A stretch of DNA of 64,000 nt from Thiobacillus sp. 63-78 (GTDB taxonomy: Bacteria; Pseudomonadota; Gammaproteobacteria; Burkholderiales; Thiobacillaceae): NCBI GenBank assembly GCA_001899765.1, contig MKWM01000019.1, positions 76,538-140,537 of the forward strand, read 5' to 3'. Made by a program: the position numbers and the translations under genes. The notes under the pieces were generated by a model. That model saw nothing but the letters and a program-made list of their open reading frames with translations. It searched no databases and was not told the origin of the DNA. Below, one piece after another: positions 8,559 through 18,004 of this stretch. Position 1 is the first letter of the stretch; each line of letters starts with the position of its first letter.

Positions 8559-9400
8559 GTCCGGCCCCGCAAGGGCAGTGCCTTGAAACGCGCCAGCAGT
8601 TCGTCGCACAGGGCGGCGACGGCTGGCGAGATGTCCGGCGGACTGCGGTGCCTGACCGAGCGCGCATGGATACGCCCCGCGATGGCGGCGCTGAATCCCG
8701 ACAATTCGAGGAAGTCGTAGACCGCCGCGACCTCGCGCATCGGCTGCTGGACCAGCGCCTCGTAGAACACCACGCGCACGCGCGGGTCCGCCGCCAATCG
8801 ATGCTCGAAGAACAGCACATTGCGATAGAACCACATGATCGCGGCGCCCTCCGCTTCGCTCGCATCGGCGCGGTACAAGGCCATCAGCAGTTCACGGGTC
8901 GCCGGCGACATGCCGCGTCCGCGCCAGTCGTTCGCATCGCCGTGCGCCAGGCGCTGCCATTGCGGCACGAAATTGCCGAAGGAACGGATCGCCGAATGGA
9001 CGCTGTCGCGCCAGTCGCGCACCAGCCAGAGCGTCCGGGAAGGCGCGAACAGGCTCATCAGTTCCGGGAGGCGGTCGAGTTCGCACAGCGCCTTGATCAC
9101 GAACACCGGCGCCGGACTCGACTGCGCCAGCTGCCGGATGACCGCCGGGTCGCGCATTTCATAGCGTTCGAAGGCACGCGGATCGGTCTCGTGAAACACC
9201 CGGGTGGCCGCGCTGGCATCCAGCACATCCATCAGCAGATTGGTGCCGGAACGCTGCATGCCGGCCACGAATACATGCCGGGCGACCGGACGCGGGCGCA
9301 GACGCTGGCGCCACGCCTTGGCATGGCGCCACAGCGCGTGCCGCACCCGCATCGCCACGCTGCGCGCGTCGTGGCCGGTCGCCGGTTTGGCGGGGCTCAT
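8555..9400 (-). CDS. Second sulfotransferase family protein
   Basis: The 281-residue protein has HVFVAGMQRSGTNLLMDVL early, fitting the 5'-phosphosulfate-binding loop (GxxRSGT), and LWLVRDWRDSVHSAIRSFG later, fitting the 3'-phosphate site (RDxRDxxxS). It is not a close copy of the sulfotransferase at 381-1307, so two independent sulfotransferase-fold enzymes serve this locus. The ATG at 9400 (MSPAKPATG) was chosen because it forms an ATGA overlap with the upstream glycosyltransferase stop. Longer starts lie inside that gene. It probably adds sulfate to the exopolysaccharide or a lipid-linked precursor. Confidence 0.8.
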   Translation of the reverse strand: MSPAKPATGHDARSVAMRVRHALWRHAKAWRQRLRPRPVARHVFVAGMQRSGTNLLMDVLDASAATRVFHETDPRAFERYEMRDPAVIRQLAQSSPAPVFVIKALCELDRLPELMSLFAPSRTLWLVRDWRDSVHSAIRSFGNFVPQWQRLAHGDANDWRGRGMSPATRELLMALYRADASEAEGAAIMWFYRNVLFFEHRLAADPRVRVVFYEALVQQPMREVAAVYDFLELSGFSAAIAGRIHARSVRHRSPPDISPAVAALCDELLARFKALPLRGRT

Positions 9401-10659
9401 TGCCCGGCGGCCGCCGGCGCGGGCCGGGCGGCAGGATCGGATGCCGCCAGCAGGGCATCGAACGCGCGCAGCAGTTGCGCCACGCGCGTGTCCCACTGGT
9501 TGGCCTGGGCGTAATCGATGATCGCGGCACGATCCCAGTTCCTGTCGAGCGCGGCGTCCAGTGCCTGCCGCAGCGCCGCGGCGTCGCCGAACGGCACGAT
9601 GCTGCCGAGTTCGTCACCACAGACCACTTCCGCGTTGCCGCCGACAGCGGTGGTGACGACCGGCAGGCCGCAGGCCATGGCTTCGAGGAACACGTTCGCC
9701 CAGCCTTCGTTGCGGGTGGCCAGCACGAACACATCGGCCGCCGACAGCGGCCATTTGAGTGCGTCGGGCGGCAGCGTGCCAAGGAAATGCACGCGTCCGG
9801 CCAGCCCCAGCCGGGCGACCTGCGCGTCGAGTTCGGCGCGCAGGTCGCCCTCGCCGCCGCCCCCTCCAACGATGAGGTAGTGCAGATCCGGATGCCGTGC
9901 CATGAGCGGCGGTAAACAGTCGATGACGCGGTGCATGCCCTTGCGCTCGACCAGACCGCCGACCGAGATCAGCACCCGCGCCCGCTCCGGCAGCCCGTAG
10001 CGGACGCGCGCGGCCGCGCGATCGACGGGATGGAAAACCTGCGTGTCGACGCCGTTGCCGACGACTTCGGTCTTGCCGGCCTCGACCCCCAGTTCCAGCG
10101 CCAGTTGCCGCAGCGAACCGGACACCGAGAACACCCGCGCCGCCGCGCCGAGTGTGCGTATCAACTGGCGGCGCAAGACCGGATCGCGGCTGTGCGGCAC
10201 CTCGGTGCCGCGCAAGGTCAGCGTCACCGGCAAGCCGAGCCAGCGCCCCAGCCGGGCCGCCGCATCGCCGTCCGGGTAGCCGAAATGCGCATCGATGAGC
10301 CGTGCGCCTTCGCGCCGCAGACGCCGCACCAGGAAAAAGCTGCACAAGGCCATCGACGCCCCGTCGAGCCGGCGCAGCAGGCCGGGCAGCGCCAGAAAGC
10401 GCGGATGATAGACGCGGATGCCCTGCTGGATTTCCAGCGCCGGCGCCTGCGTGCGGTAGCCGGGGCGCCATCGGCGGATCAGCGACTGCCCGGGAAACCA
10501 GGCCTGCGGCGAGACAACGGCGAGCGGCCGCTGCCGCGCCACGCGAAACATGCGTTCGCGGATGAACAGCCCCGCGGCGGGACGGGCCGCGCTGGGGAAC
10601 AGCGAACTGAACACGACCAGGTCGAGGCGGCCGGTATCGGTGATCCCTCCGTCAGCCAA
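9397..10659 (-). CDS. GT4-type glycosyltransferase
   Basis: About 420 residues with a GT-B fold. The acceptor half contains GLFIRERMFRVARQRP. The donor half has SVGGLVERKG and the GT4 signature ATRNEGWANVFLEAMACG with the conserved Glu residues. It would transfer an activated sugar while the repeat unit is built at the cytoplasmic membrane. The start is uncertain: the first usable codon is TTG at 10659, overlapping the previous stop, and no ATG precedes the conserved LVVFSSLFPS start. Sugar specificity cannot be predicted. Confidence 0.85.
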   Translation of the reverse strand: MADGGITDTGRLDLVVFSSLFPSAARPAAGLFIRERMFRVARQRPLAVVSPQAWFPGQSLIRRWRPGYRTQAPALEIQQGIRVYHPRFLALPGLLRRLDGASMALCSFFLVRRLRREGARLIDAHFGYPDGDAAARLGRWLGLPVTLTLRGTEVPHSRDPVLRRQLIRTLGAAARVFSVSGSLRQLALELGVEAGKTEVVGNGVDTQVFHPVDRAAARVRYGLPERARVLISVGGLVERKGMHRVIDCLPPLMARHPDLHYLIVGGGGGEGDLRAELDAQVARLGLAGRVHFLGTLPPDALKWPLSAADVFVLATRNEGWANVFLEAMACGLPVVTTAVGGNAEVVCGDELGSIVPFGDAAALRQALDAALDRNWDRAAIIDYAQANQWDTRVAQLLRAFDALLAASDPAARPAPAAAGQ

Positions 10660-11878
10660 GCGCCGTCTCCATCCCCGGTTTGACGAGGTTGCCGTATACG
10701 CTGCGATAGCGCGCCACGCTGGCCGGCCAGTTGCGTTCGGATTCCACGAACTGGCGGCCGTTGCGCTTCATGCTGTCCCAACCCTGCTCGTACTTCAGCA
10801 GCGCCACCACCTTGCTGGCCAGATCGCCGGCCTGGCCGGCGCGGAACAGCACGCCGGTCTTGCCGTCCTGGATCAATTCCTTGTGGCCGCCGACATCGGA
10901 GGCCACCATCAGTCGCCCCTGTGCCATAGCCTCCAGCGGCTTCAGCGGCGTGACCAGCTCGGTCAGGCGCATCGGGTGACGCGCATACACCAGCACATCG
11001 ACCAGGTCGTAATAACGGTTCACTTCGCCATGCGGCACGCGGCCGGTGAAGATCACGCGCTCCTTCAGGTCGAGCGCCATCACCTGTTGTTTCAGCGCGG
11101 CATCCTGCGGCCCGCCGCCGACCAGCAGCACTTTCACGTCGGGCATCTGTTTGAGGATCGTCGGCAAGGCGGCGATCAGCAGATCGAGGCCTTCGTAGGC
11201 GTAGAACGAGCCGATGAAGCCGAGCACGCGGCTGGTGCCGAGCCCCAGTTTCATTTTCAGTTCGGCATCCGGCTTGCCGCCGACGGCGAACTTGTCGAGA
11301 TCGACCGCATTGGGAATGACCGTGATCCTGCCGGGCGCAATGCCGCGCGCGACGAGATCGCTGCGCAGGCCTTCGCAGATGACGGTGACGGCATCCGCAT
11401 GCTTCACCGCCCAGGTTTCCAGCGCGCGGGTGAGCCGGTAACGCAGGCTGCCCTCATGCGTGCTGCCGTGATCGACCGCGGCATCTTCCCAGAAAGCGCG
11501 GATTTCATAGACCACCGGAATATCCAGCTTGCGGCCGACGCGGATCGCCGGCACTGCATCCAGCACCGGCGAATGCGCGTGGATCACGTCGGGTTGCAAT
11601 TCCCTGGCCAGCGCCAGCAGGCGTTTTTCGATGGCGCCCATCACGGCGAACGGCTCGCCGCCGGGCAGGCGTGACAGCCACCCGCTCGGCTTCGGCGTGC
11701 GATAGAAATGCAGGCCGTCGGCGTCCTCTTCCATCAGCGTGCAATCGATCTGCCTGGGGCCGGACAGGTGCCAGGTCTCCCAGCCCATTTTTCGCTGGTT
11801 GCGCAGAATCGCCGCGCTGCGGAAGGTATAGCCGGAATGCAGCGGCAGGGTATGGTCGAAGACGTGCAGGATTTTCAT
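10652..11878 (-). CDS. XrtA-associated glycosyltransferase, TIGR04063-like
   Basis: The 408-residue GT4 enzyme starts MKILHVFDHTLPLHSGYTFR, which I associate with the third exosortase-linked glycosyltransferase family (TIGR04063). The donor-binding half carries FIGSFYAYEGLDLLI and LTELVTPLKPLEAMAQGRLM. It acts on the cytoplasmic side in repeat-unit assembly. The upstream 150 bases carry a hyphenated inverted repeat rather than the tight overlap seen elsewhere in the cluster. Its stop overlaps the next glycosyltransferase gene. Confidence 0.87.
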   Translation of the reverse strand: MKILHVFDHTLPLHSGYTFRSAAILRNQRKMGWETWHLSGPRQIDCTLMEEDADGLHFYRTPKPSGWLSRLPGGEPFAVMGAIEKRLLALARELQPDVIHAHSPVLDAVPAIRVGRKLDIPVVYEIRAFWEDAAVDHGSTHEGSLRYRLTRALETWAVKHADAVTVICEGLRSDLVARGIAPGRITVIPNAVDLDKFAVGGKPDAELKMKLGLGTSRVLGFIGSFYAYEGLDLLIAALPTILKQMPDVKVLLVGGGPQDAALKQQVMALDLKERVIFTGRVPHGEVNRYYDLVDVLVYARHPMRLTELVTPLKPLEAMAQGRLMVASDVGGHKELIQDGKTGVLFRAGQAGDLASKVVALLKYEQGWDSMKRNGRQFVESERNWPASVARYRSVYGNLVKPGMETALG

Positions 11879-11884
11879 CGGAAT

Positions 11885-12030
11885 GCATTCACCACGGAGA
11901 CACCGAGGCACAGAGATTTTTTGAATCGGGGCCGCCTGTTCAACATGCCGCCAGCGCGCACCTCAAGCCTGCCGGCATGCGCCAAACTGCCTGGCTCGGT
12001 GCCTCGGTGCCGCTGTGGTGCAACGGTTTT
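11885..12030. repeat. Hyphenated inverted repeat, cacagag family, copy A
   Basis: The left arm at 11890-11915 (caccacggagacaccgaggc and on) and the right arm at 11995-12020 are imperfect reverse complements, about 26 bases each, with roughly 80 bases between. The element fills the whole gap between the amidotransferase and glycosyltransferase genes and ends within a few bases of the latter's ATG. It shares its sequence type with elements at 43754-44000 and 56876-57014. Transcribed, it would form a long stem that could affect mRNA stability or downstream expression. Confidence 0.75.
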
Positions 12031-12032
12031 CA

Positions 12033-13952
12033 TCATGCCGCCCGCCTTTCCGCCTCGTCCAGTCCCAGCACCTGCCCGAGGAAGGCGTCGAACATCAGCA
12101 CCGTCCACAGAATCACCGAATAGTCGCGCCGGCCGGACTGGTGCGCCTCGACCACTTCGCGCAGATAGTCCTGGTTGAACAGGCCGGTGGACGCCAGCCG
12201 TTCGCCGAGCACCACGCTGCGGAGGGTGGCGGCCAGCGGGCCGCGAAACCAGGCGGCCAGCGGCACCGAGAAGCCCATTTTCCTGCGGTACAGCACGTCG
12301 CGTGGCAGATAGGGCTCCATGGCTTTCTTCAGCAGATATTTGCCTTCGGTGCCGCGCAGTTTCAGATCGACCGGCAGGCCCGACACCCAGCCCATCAGTT
12401 CATGATCGAGCAGCGGTTCGCGTACTTCGAGCGCGTGCGCCATGCTGGCGCGGTCGACCTTGGTGAGGATGTCGCCGACCAGATAGGTCTTCATGTCGAG
12501 ATACTGCACCAGCGACAAGGGATCGTCAGTCGGTGCGACTGCGGCATGACGGCGCAGCACGTCCACCGCCTGGTAGCCCTGCAGCTCGCGCTTGAACGAC
12601 GGCGAGAACAGCTGTCTGCGTTGCGCATCGGAGAGCAGCGAGACGCCGTGGAAATAGCCTTCGACCGTATCGCGCGCCAGCGCCTCGAAAGTGGTCTTGG
12701 CGCGGAAGACCTTGGGTGCCCAGTCGGCCTTGGGATACAGACGGCCGAGTGCACCGAACAACGGGCGGCGCAGCATCAGCGGCATCGCCGCGCGCATGCG
12801 TTCCTCGTAGCGGAACCAGCGATAGCGCCGGTAACCGGCGAAGTGTTCGTCGCCGCCGTCGCCCGACAGCGCGACTTTCACGTGCTTCCGCGCCAGTTCG
12901 CACACCCGGTAGGTCGGCAGCGCGGACGAGTCGGCATACGGTTCGTCATACACCTGGGCGAGCCGGCCGACCAGACTGAAGTCGTCGGCGGCGACGGTTT
13001 CGACGTGATGCCGCGTGCGGTAGCGATCGGCCACCTGCTGCGCGAATTCGATTTCGTTGAACGCCGGGTCGTCGAAGCCGATCGAGCAGGTGTTCACCGG
13101 CGTGGCGGACTGCGTCGCCATCATCGCCACCACCGCGCTGGAATCGACCCCGCCCGACAGGAAGGCGCCGAGCGGCACGTCGGCGATCATGCGCAGACGG
13201 ACCGACTCCTTCATGCGCGCCACCAGTTCGTCCATTGCGTCCGCTTCGTCCTTCACCGCCACCGGGGTGAACGGCATGTCCCAGTACTGCTTCGGCAACG
13301 CGCGCGCCTGGCCGCGTTTGAGCGTAAGCGTGAAACCGGGTGGCAGCTTGTACGCCCGCTTGAAGATGGTGCGCGGCTCCGGCACGTAGCCGTAGGCGAA
13401 ATAGTCCTCGACCGCCAGCGGATCGATATCGCGTGCCAGGCTGGGGTGCGCCATCAGCGACTTCAATTCGGAGCCGAAAATGAATTCTCCCGTATCGAGG
13501 AAGGCGTAATACAGCGGCTTGACGCCGAAGCGGTCGCGCACGACGAACAGGGTTTCCCGCTTGCGGTCCCACAGCGCGAACGCGAACATGCCGCGAAAAC
13601 GCGCGACGCAGGCTTCGCCCCAGGCCTCCCAGGCGTGGACGATGACTTCGGTGTCGGAATGGGTGCGGAAGACGTGGCCGAGCGCTTCCAGTTCGGGAAC
13701 CAGTTGCTGGAAATTGTAGATTTCGCCATTGAACACGACGACCACCGAGCCGTCCTCGTTGAACAGCGGCTGCTGGCCGGTCGACAGGTCGATGATGGAC
13801 AGGCGCCGGTGTCCCAGCCCCACGCCGGGTTCCAGATGCAGGCCGCCTTCGTCGGGGCCGCGATGAAACTGGGTGTCGTTCATGCGATGCAGCAGTTCGC
13901 GCGAAATGTCGTTCTCGCCGCCAAGATCGAAAATACCGGTGATGCCGCACAT
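12033..13952 (-). CDS. XrtA-associated amidotransferase 1, asparagine-synthetase-like
   Basis: The 639-residue protein begins MCGITGIFDLGGE, with Cys2 ready to act as the glutaminase nucleophile. It then has VVFNGEIYNFQQL, the PP-loop AFLSGGVDSSAVV near residue 270 and SGDGGDEHFAGY. This matches exosortase A system-associated amidotransferase 1 (TIGR03108 from memory). Such enzymes probably amidate a uronic acid or similar sugar using glutamine nitrogen and ATP. In contrast to its relative at 1430-3256, both active sites look intact. The stop is three bases from repeat copy A. Confidence 0.9.
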   Translation of the reverse strand: MCGITGIFDLGGENDISRELLHRMNDTQFHRGPDEGGLHLEPGVGLGHRRLSIIDLSTGQQPLFNEDGSVVVVFNGEIYNFQQLVPELEALGHVFRTHSDTEVIVHAWEAWGEACVARFRGMFAFALWDRKRETLFVVRDRFGVKPLYYAFLDTGEFIFGSELKSLMAHPSLARDIDPLAVEDYFAYGYVPEPRTIFKRAYKLPPGFTLTLKRGQARALPKQYWDMPFTPVAVKDEADAMDELVARMKESVRLRMIADVPLGAFLSGGVDSSAVVAMMATQSATPVNTCSIGFDDPAFNEIEFAQQVADRYRTRHHVETVAADDFSLVGRLAQVYDEPYADSSALPTYRVCELARKHVKVALSGDGGDEHFAGYRRYRWFRYEERMRAAMPLMLRRPLFGALGRLYPKADWAPKVFRAKTTFEALARDTVEGYFHGVSLLSDAQRRQLFSPSFKRELQGYQAVDVLRRHAAVAPTDDPLSLVQYLDMKTYLVGDILTKVDRASMAHALEVREPLLDHELMGWVSGLPVDLKLRGTEGKYLLKKAMEPYLPRDVLYRRKMGFSVPLAAWFRGPLAATLRSVVLGERLASTGLFNQDYLREVVEAHQSGRRDYSVILWTVLMFDAFLGQVLGLDEAERRAA

Positions 13953-13987
13953 ACGTGTTCTTTCTTCCTCGTGTTCCTGTCGGATTT

Positions 13988-15133
13988 TCAGGCTGTTTGG
14001 CGGTGCCTCAGCGCCTTGTATCCCAGTGTTTTTTCGTACACCGCAGCATAGGCCTCGGCCATGGCCGGAATGCTGAAACGCTGTTCGACCTGACGCCGCG
14101 CATGGCCGCCATGCTCGGTCATGCGCGCCGGGGCATCCAGATAACCTAGCAATGCCTGTGCCATATCGGCCACGTCGCCTGGCCGGACCAGGGTTCCGTT
14201 GACGCCATCCTCGACCAGTTCGATATTACCGCCCACCGCCGTGGCGATCACCGGCAGCCCGCTTGCCTGGGCTTCGAGTATGGTATTGGAGATGCCTTCG
14301 TTTCTGGACGAAAGCACGAACACGTCGAACGTCCGCATGATGGCGGCCACGTCGTGGCGTTCGCCCGGCAGCCAGGCCCGATGCGCGATCCCGGCCTGCC
14401 GCAGCAATTGCTCGCAGGTCGCCCGTTCGGGGCCTTCGCCGACAATGACCAGCCGCGCATGCCTGGAGCGGTCGGGCTGGTCGCGTATCAACTGGATGAA
14501 TGCACGGGTCAGCGCAGGGTAATCCTTGACCGCAACCATGCGCCCCACCGCGCCAAAGACCACGCTTTCCGGATGAATGGATTGCGGGCGCGGACCCGTC
14601 CGCGGGTGGAACTTCTCACTGTCCACGCCATTGTAGATCTGGTGAAGTTTGCGCGGCATCACACCGATGGTCGTACGCAGCCAGGTTTCGAGATCCCGGC
14701 TCACGGCTATGTAATTCGTCACGAAAGGCCGTGCGGCGCGACGCAGCAGATTGTATTTCCAGTTGCGGCCGTGCAGGTCGAACACATCGCGTCCGTGTTC
14801 GCCATGCACGGTGGCACGGATTCCGGCAGCGGCCGCGACGAATTGCGCTTCCAGTGCGGCCAGATTGCGGGTGTGCACCAGATCGGGCCTGATCTGGCGC
14901 AGCAGTTTCCAGAGCCGCACGACCCAGCCGAGACCGTGTCCCGGTGCCCGATGCAGCGCATGAAACTCGACCGTCTGGGCCGTGATGCGATGGCGGAAAT
15001 CGCTGAAGTCGGTGAGGGCGACCACCGTGTGCCGATAATGTTGCGGCGACAGGGTGTTGAACAGGTTGACCATGCCGTTTTCCATCCCGCCCGTATCGAA
15101 ACGATGAATGACATGCACGATATGGGCCGTCAC
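13988..15133 (-). CDS. XrtA-associated glycosyltransferase, TIGR03088-like
   Basis: The 381-residue GT4 enzyme starts at GTG 15133, which overlaps the xrtA stop (GTGA). The N-terminus HIVHVIHRFDTGGMENGMV and the middle QIYNGVDSEKFHP are hallmarks of the second exosortase-linked glycosyltransferase family (TIGR03088). The donor site carries SSRNEGISNTILEAQASGLP. It should add a sugar during repeat-unit assembly on the inner face of the membrane. Coupling to xrtA is conserved in many such loci. Confidence 0.88.
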   Translation of the reverse strand: MTAHIVHVIHRFDTGGMENGMVNLFNTLSPQHYRHTVVALTDFSDFRHRITAQTVEFHALHRAPGHGLGWVVRLWKLLRQIRPDLVHTRNLAALEAQFVAAAAGIRATVHGEHGRDVFDLHGRNWKYNLLRRAARPFVTNYIAVSRDLETWLRTTIGVMPRKLHQIYNGVDSEKFHPRTGPRPQSIHPESVVFGAVGRMVAVKDYPALTRAFIQLIRDQPDRSRHARLVIVGEGPERATCEQLLRQAGIAHRAWLPGERHDVAAIMRTFDVFVLSSRNEGISNTILEAQASGLPVIATAVGGNIELVEDGVNGTLVRPGDVADMAQALLGYLDAPARMTEHGGHARRQVEQRFSIPAMAEAYAAVYEKTLGYKALRHRQTA

Positions 15134-16689
15134 GGTCCATCAACCTGATCGAGCGAACGGGCCATTCCGGGTTCCATGTCCGCCGCAAAACGTGCCAGCG
15201 TGGCGGTTGCGGTATGGATGTCGGTATTCTGGTAGGGCGTGGCGATCAGCACCGAGAGGCCGTCGTCCCGTGCCAGCCGCACCCTGTCGAGCGCGAGGAT
15301 CAGCTTGGCGAGATAGTCGTTGACGACCGGACGCTGATCGATCAGGTTCCACTGCCACACCAGCAGGCGCTGGCCATTGCTCCCACGCATCCTGGCCTGT
15401 CGGACCTGTCGCGCACTCCCGCCGATCTGCACGCTGACGATCGACTCGTCGACATTCGACCAGGCCGGGTCTTTCTGCCTGATCATGTAATTCTGCGAGT
15501 TGACGAGTTCGGCCCCCTGCCGCTGGGTCGCGTAGTAGTTCATTTCCAGCAACACCTGGTGCCCCGCCTGGGCATAGGCGCGGCGCAGTTGGCGATCGGC
15601 GCCGATCCAGTGCGGCACCCAGGTGGTAAAGGTCTCCGCGGGTTGCCAGCCGCCGGCCGCCTCGATCTGCAAGGCGGGCATGTCGGGCAGCGGACGCGAC
15701 TCGAGCCAGTGCGCATACAGCGGCCACAGGCCGGCCACGCCCAGTGCCAGCAAGGCTGCCGGCAGGATCGGCCGCGGCGCGGCAGCCGTTCCTGTCACAG
15801 CCGTCGGCGCGACAGGCTGCGGCGAACCAGGCTCCGCCTGGCCGTCCTCGCGCCAGAAACCGCCGATCCAGAACAGCAGCAGCATGACGATGCCGAAGAA
15901 CACCCAGCCGTAGATGTAGTGATCGACGCCGAGCGCCAGCTTCATGTCGGACAGGTGGGCGATCATCACGATCATGAAGGCCCGCCCGCTGTTGGCGAAT
16001 ACCGGCACGATCATCGCCGCGACGGAGAACAGCACACGCCGCTTCCACGAGCGGTAGGTGAGGTAGGCATACAGCACGCCGAGCGTCACCGAGGCGATCA
16101 GGTAACGCAGGCCGGAACAGCCTTCCACCACCGACCAGTCGCCGCTGGGGATGCTGAAGAACGTACCCTCGCGGTAGACCGGAATGCCGGTGGCCTGCAG
16201 CATCGAGACCGTGAAATCGGCGGTCACGCCCATCAGCGGCTGGATCAGGAACTCGCCCATCGGCACCGCGAAAAACAGGAACATCAGGGGGAAAAACGCC
16301 GCCCGCACGAACGCCGCGCCGAGCAGGGTCCATACCGCGGCGATCAGCATGGCGATGAATGCGAACTGGGCGACGACGTTCACGCTGCCGGCGTCGGCCA
16401 GCAGCCAGCCGACGCCGGCCGCCGCCAGCAGGAACAGGCCGCGCAGGTCCGTGCGTGGCCGGATTCGCGCCAGCTCGTCACGCTTGCGCCAGATGAGCCA
16501 GATGCTGATGGGAACGATCAGGTAGCCATGGGCAAAGGTTTCGGAACGCGCCCACACTTCTTCCATCGAAAGAAAAGTCGGCCAGAAGATGGCGGTCAGG
16601 ATCAGCAGGACGCCTATCGTCACACCGGCGGGCAGCGCCCAGCCGGTACGCGGCGGGGTCACGGGAAGGGTCTCGGGCAGGGCACTCAT
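15130..16689 (-). CDS. xrtA: Exosortase A fused to an EpsI domain
   Basis: The first half (residues about 1-290) is a multi-pass exosortase. From the ATG at 16689, the proposed catalytic residues are Cys191 in VEGCSGLRY, Arg236 in NSGRAFM and His257 in VDHYIYGW. The family is a membrane transpeptidase thought to process C-terminal PEP-CTERM signals. After a Pro/Ala linker, residues about 310-519 form a periplasmic EpsI-type domain (TIGR02914-like), a common fusion in XrtA proteins. The ATG was chosen because it overlaps the upstream stop by ATGA. No PEP-CTERM substrate is encoded in the window, so targets must lie elsewhere. Confidence 0.93.
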   Translation of the reverse strand: MSALPETLPVTPPRTGWALPAGVTIGVLLILTAIFWPTFLSMEEVWARSETFAHGYLIVPISIWLIWRKRDELARIRPRTDLRGLFLLAAAGVGWLLADAGSVNVVAQFAFIAMLIAAVWTLLGAAFVRAAFFPLMFLFFAVPMGEFLIQPLMGVTADFTVSMLQATGIPVYREGTFFSIPSGDWSVVEGCSGLRYLIASVTLGVLYAYLTYRSWKRRVLFSVAAMIVPVFANSGRAFMIVMIAHLSDMKLALGVDHYIYGWVFFGIVMLLLFWIGGFWREDGQAEPGSPQPVAPTAVTGTAAAPRPILPAALLALGVAGLWPLYAHWLESRPLPDMPALQIEAAGGWQPAETFTTWVPHWIGADRQLRRAYAQAGHQVLLEMNYYATQRQGAELVNSQNYMIRQKDPAWSNVDESIVSVQIGGSARQVRQARMRGSNGQRLLVWQWNLIDQRPVVNDYLAKLILALDRVRLARDDGLSVLIATPYQNTDIHTATATLARFAADMEPGMARSLDQVDGP

Positions 16690-17909
16690 GCGGGGCACGT
16701 CTCCATGACAGGGGATGCGGCGGAGGTCGCATCGAACAGGGCATCGATCATCGACAGATTACGCGCCCAGTCGTAACGCGCCAGGATGCAGGCACGCGCC
16801 TGGGCGTTGGTGGTTCGCGCCTGCAACTGCGCGGTGACGGCGTCCGCCAGGCCGGCTTCATCCTGCGCCAGCAGGAAGTCGCGTCCGGCCTCGGCGCGGA
16901 GCCCTTCCGCCGCCTGCGCGGTGACCACGACCGGACGCGCCATCGCCATCGCCTCCAGCACCTTGTTCTGGATGCCGCGCGCAATCCGCAAGGGCGCCAC
17001 GGCGCACGCGGCGTGCGCCAGATAGGGCCGCACGTCGGGCACGCCGCCGGTGACCACGACGCCGGGCTGACGCGCCAGCGCCAGGACGGCTTCCGTCGGC
17101 CGGCTGCCGACGATGGTGAACTGGGCGGCCGGCACGGCTTGGCGGATGGCCGGAAAGATGCGCTCGGCAAACCAGCTGACGGCGTCGACATTCGGCCAGT
17201 AATCCATCGCGCCGGTAAACACCACGCCCGGCACGCCGGGCGGATAGGGATCCGGATAGTCGCGTGCCGGCGAGAAGTAGTCGGCATCGACGCCGTTCTC
17301 GAATGCGCCGATCTTGTGGCGCGCCTGCGGGACGCGGCGCTGGAGCAGCGCCGCCTCGGCCTCCGAAACCAGCAGCGTGGCGTCGAAATCCTGCGCCACC
17401 TGCGCTTCCCATGCCGCCAGCCTGCGGCCTTCGCGCGCATAAAGCCGGGACATGGGCCAGCGTTGCGTCGGGGCGTATTGGCTCCACTTGTCGGAATCGA
17501 CGTCGACCATGTCGAGCACGCGGCGGGACAGCGTCGCCGGCATGAACTGCGCCATCGCCGAGGAAAACGCCAGCCCGCGCGTCACCGTTCCGGAGCCGGC
17601 CAGATCGGCTGCCCAGCGCCGGAGTTCACGGCTGCGATAGTAAGGCAGCGTCAATGCCTCGCCGGTGAGCAGACCACTCAGGCTCGCCAGCCTGGCGCGC
17701 CGCGGCTTTAACGGCAACAGCTTGATCGAGGCGCAATAGGGCCGCAATGCGTCGGCATACTGCCAGTCGCCGGGATCATCGACGAAAGCGCCGAGGTGGA
17801 TGGCGTGGCGCGCGCTCAGGTGCCGCAGCAGATGGAACGAACGGATCTTGTCGCCCTTGTTGGGCGGGAACGGAATGCGGTGCGCGAGAAACAGCAGGCC
17901 TTCGTTCAT
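16686..17909 (-). CDS. XrtA-associated glycosyltransferase, TIGR03087-like
   Basis: The 407-residue protein begins MNEGLLFLAHRIPFPPNKGD, the characteristic start of the first exosortase-linked glycosyltransferase family (TIGR03087). VVFTGAMDYWPNVDAVSWF and APLRIARGIQNKVLEAMAMA form the donor-binding part. It transfers a sugar in exopolysaccharide assembly. The ATG at 17909 is preferred because the frame upstream runs through a REP-like repeat and into the FemAB gene. The stop overlaps the xrtA start. Confidence 0.9.
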   Translation of the reverse strand: MNEGLLFLAHRIPFPPNKGDKIRSFHLLRHLSARHAIHLGAFVDDPGDWQYADALRPYCASIKLLPLKPRRARLASLSGLLTGEALTLPYYRSRELRRWAADLAGSGTVTRGLAFSSAMAQFMPATLSRRVLDMVDVDSDKWSQYAPTQRWPMSRLYAREGRRLAAWEAQVAQDFDATLLVSEAEAALLQRRVPQARHKIGAFENGVDADYFSPARDYPDPYPPGVPGVVFTGAMDYWPNVDAVSWFAERIFPAIRQAVPAAQFTIVGSRPTEAVLALARQPGVVVTGGVPDVRPYLAHAACAVAPLRIARGIQNKVLEAMAMARPVVVTAQAAEGLRAEAGRDFLLAQDEAGLADAVTAQLQARTTNAQARACILARYDWARNLSMIDALFDATSAASPVMETCPA

Positions 17910-17941
17910 CGGTTTGGGCCTCGCGCAGCGAGACGTTCGCT

Positions 17942-17975
17942 CCCTCTCCCATTGGGGGAGAGGGCGGGGTGAGGG
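17942..17975. repeat. REP-like GC-rich palindrome, intergenic copy
   Basis: The arms CCCTCTCCC (17942-17950) and GGGAGAGGG (17956-17964) form a perfect 9-bp stem with a 5-base loop, followed by a GGGGTGAGGG tail. It lies in the 95-base gap between the FemAB-like and glycosyltransferase genes. Related palindromes sit inside coding frames at 49215-49255 and 50422-50462. Confidence 0.75.
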
Positions 17976-18004
17976 CCGGCGGCGTCCAAGACTTGAGCCA
18001 CGCC

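Noticed and set aside
12015-14051. A 678-codon plus-strand frame opposite the amidotransferase 1 gene
   Set aside because: It is an antisense shadow of a well-supported gene, has no recognisable domain and is rich in His/Arg/Gln as expected of reversed GC-rich codons.
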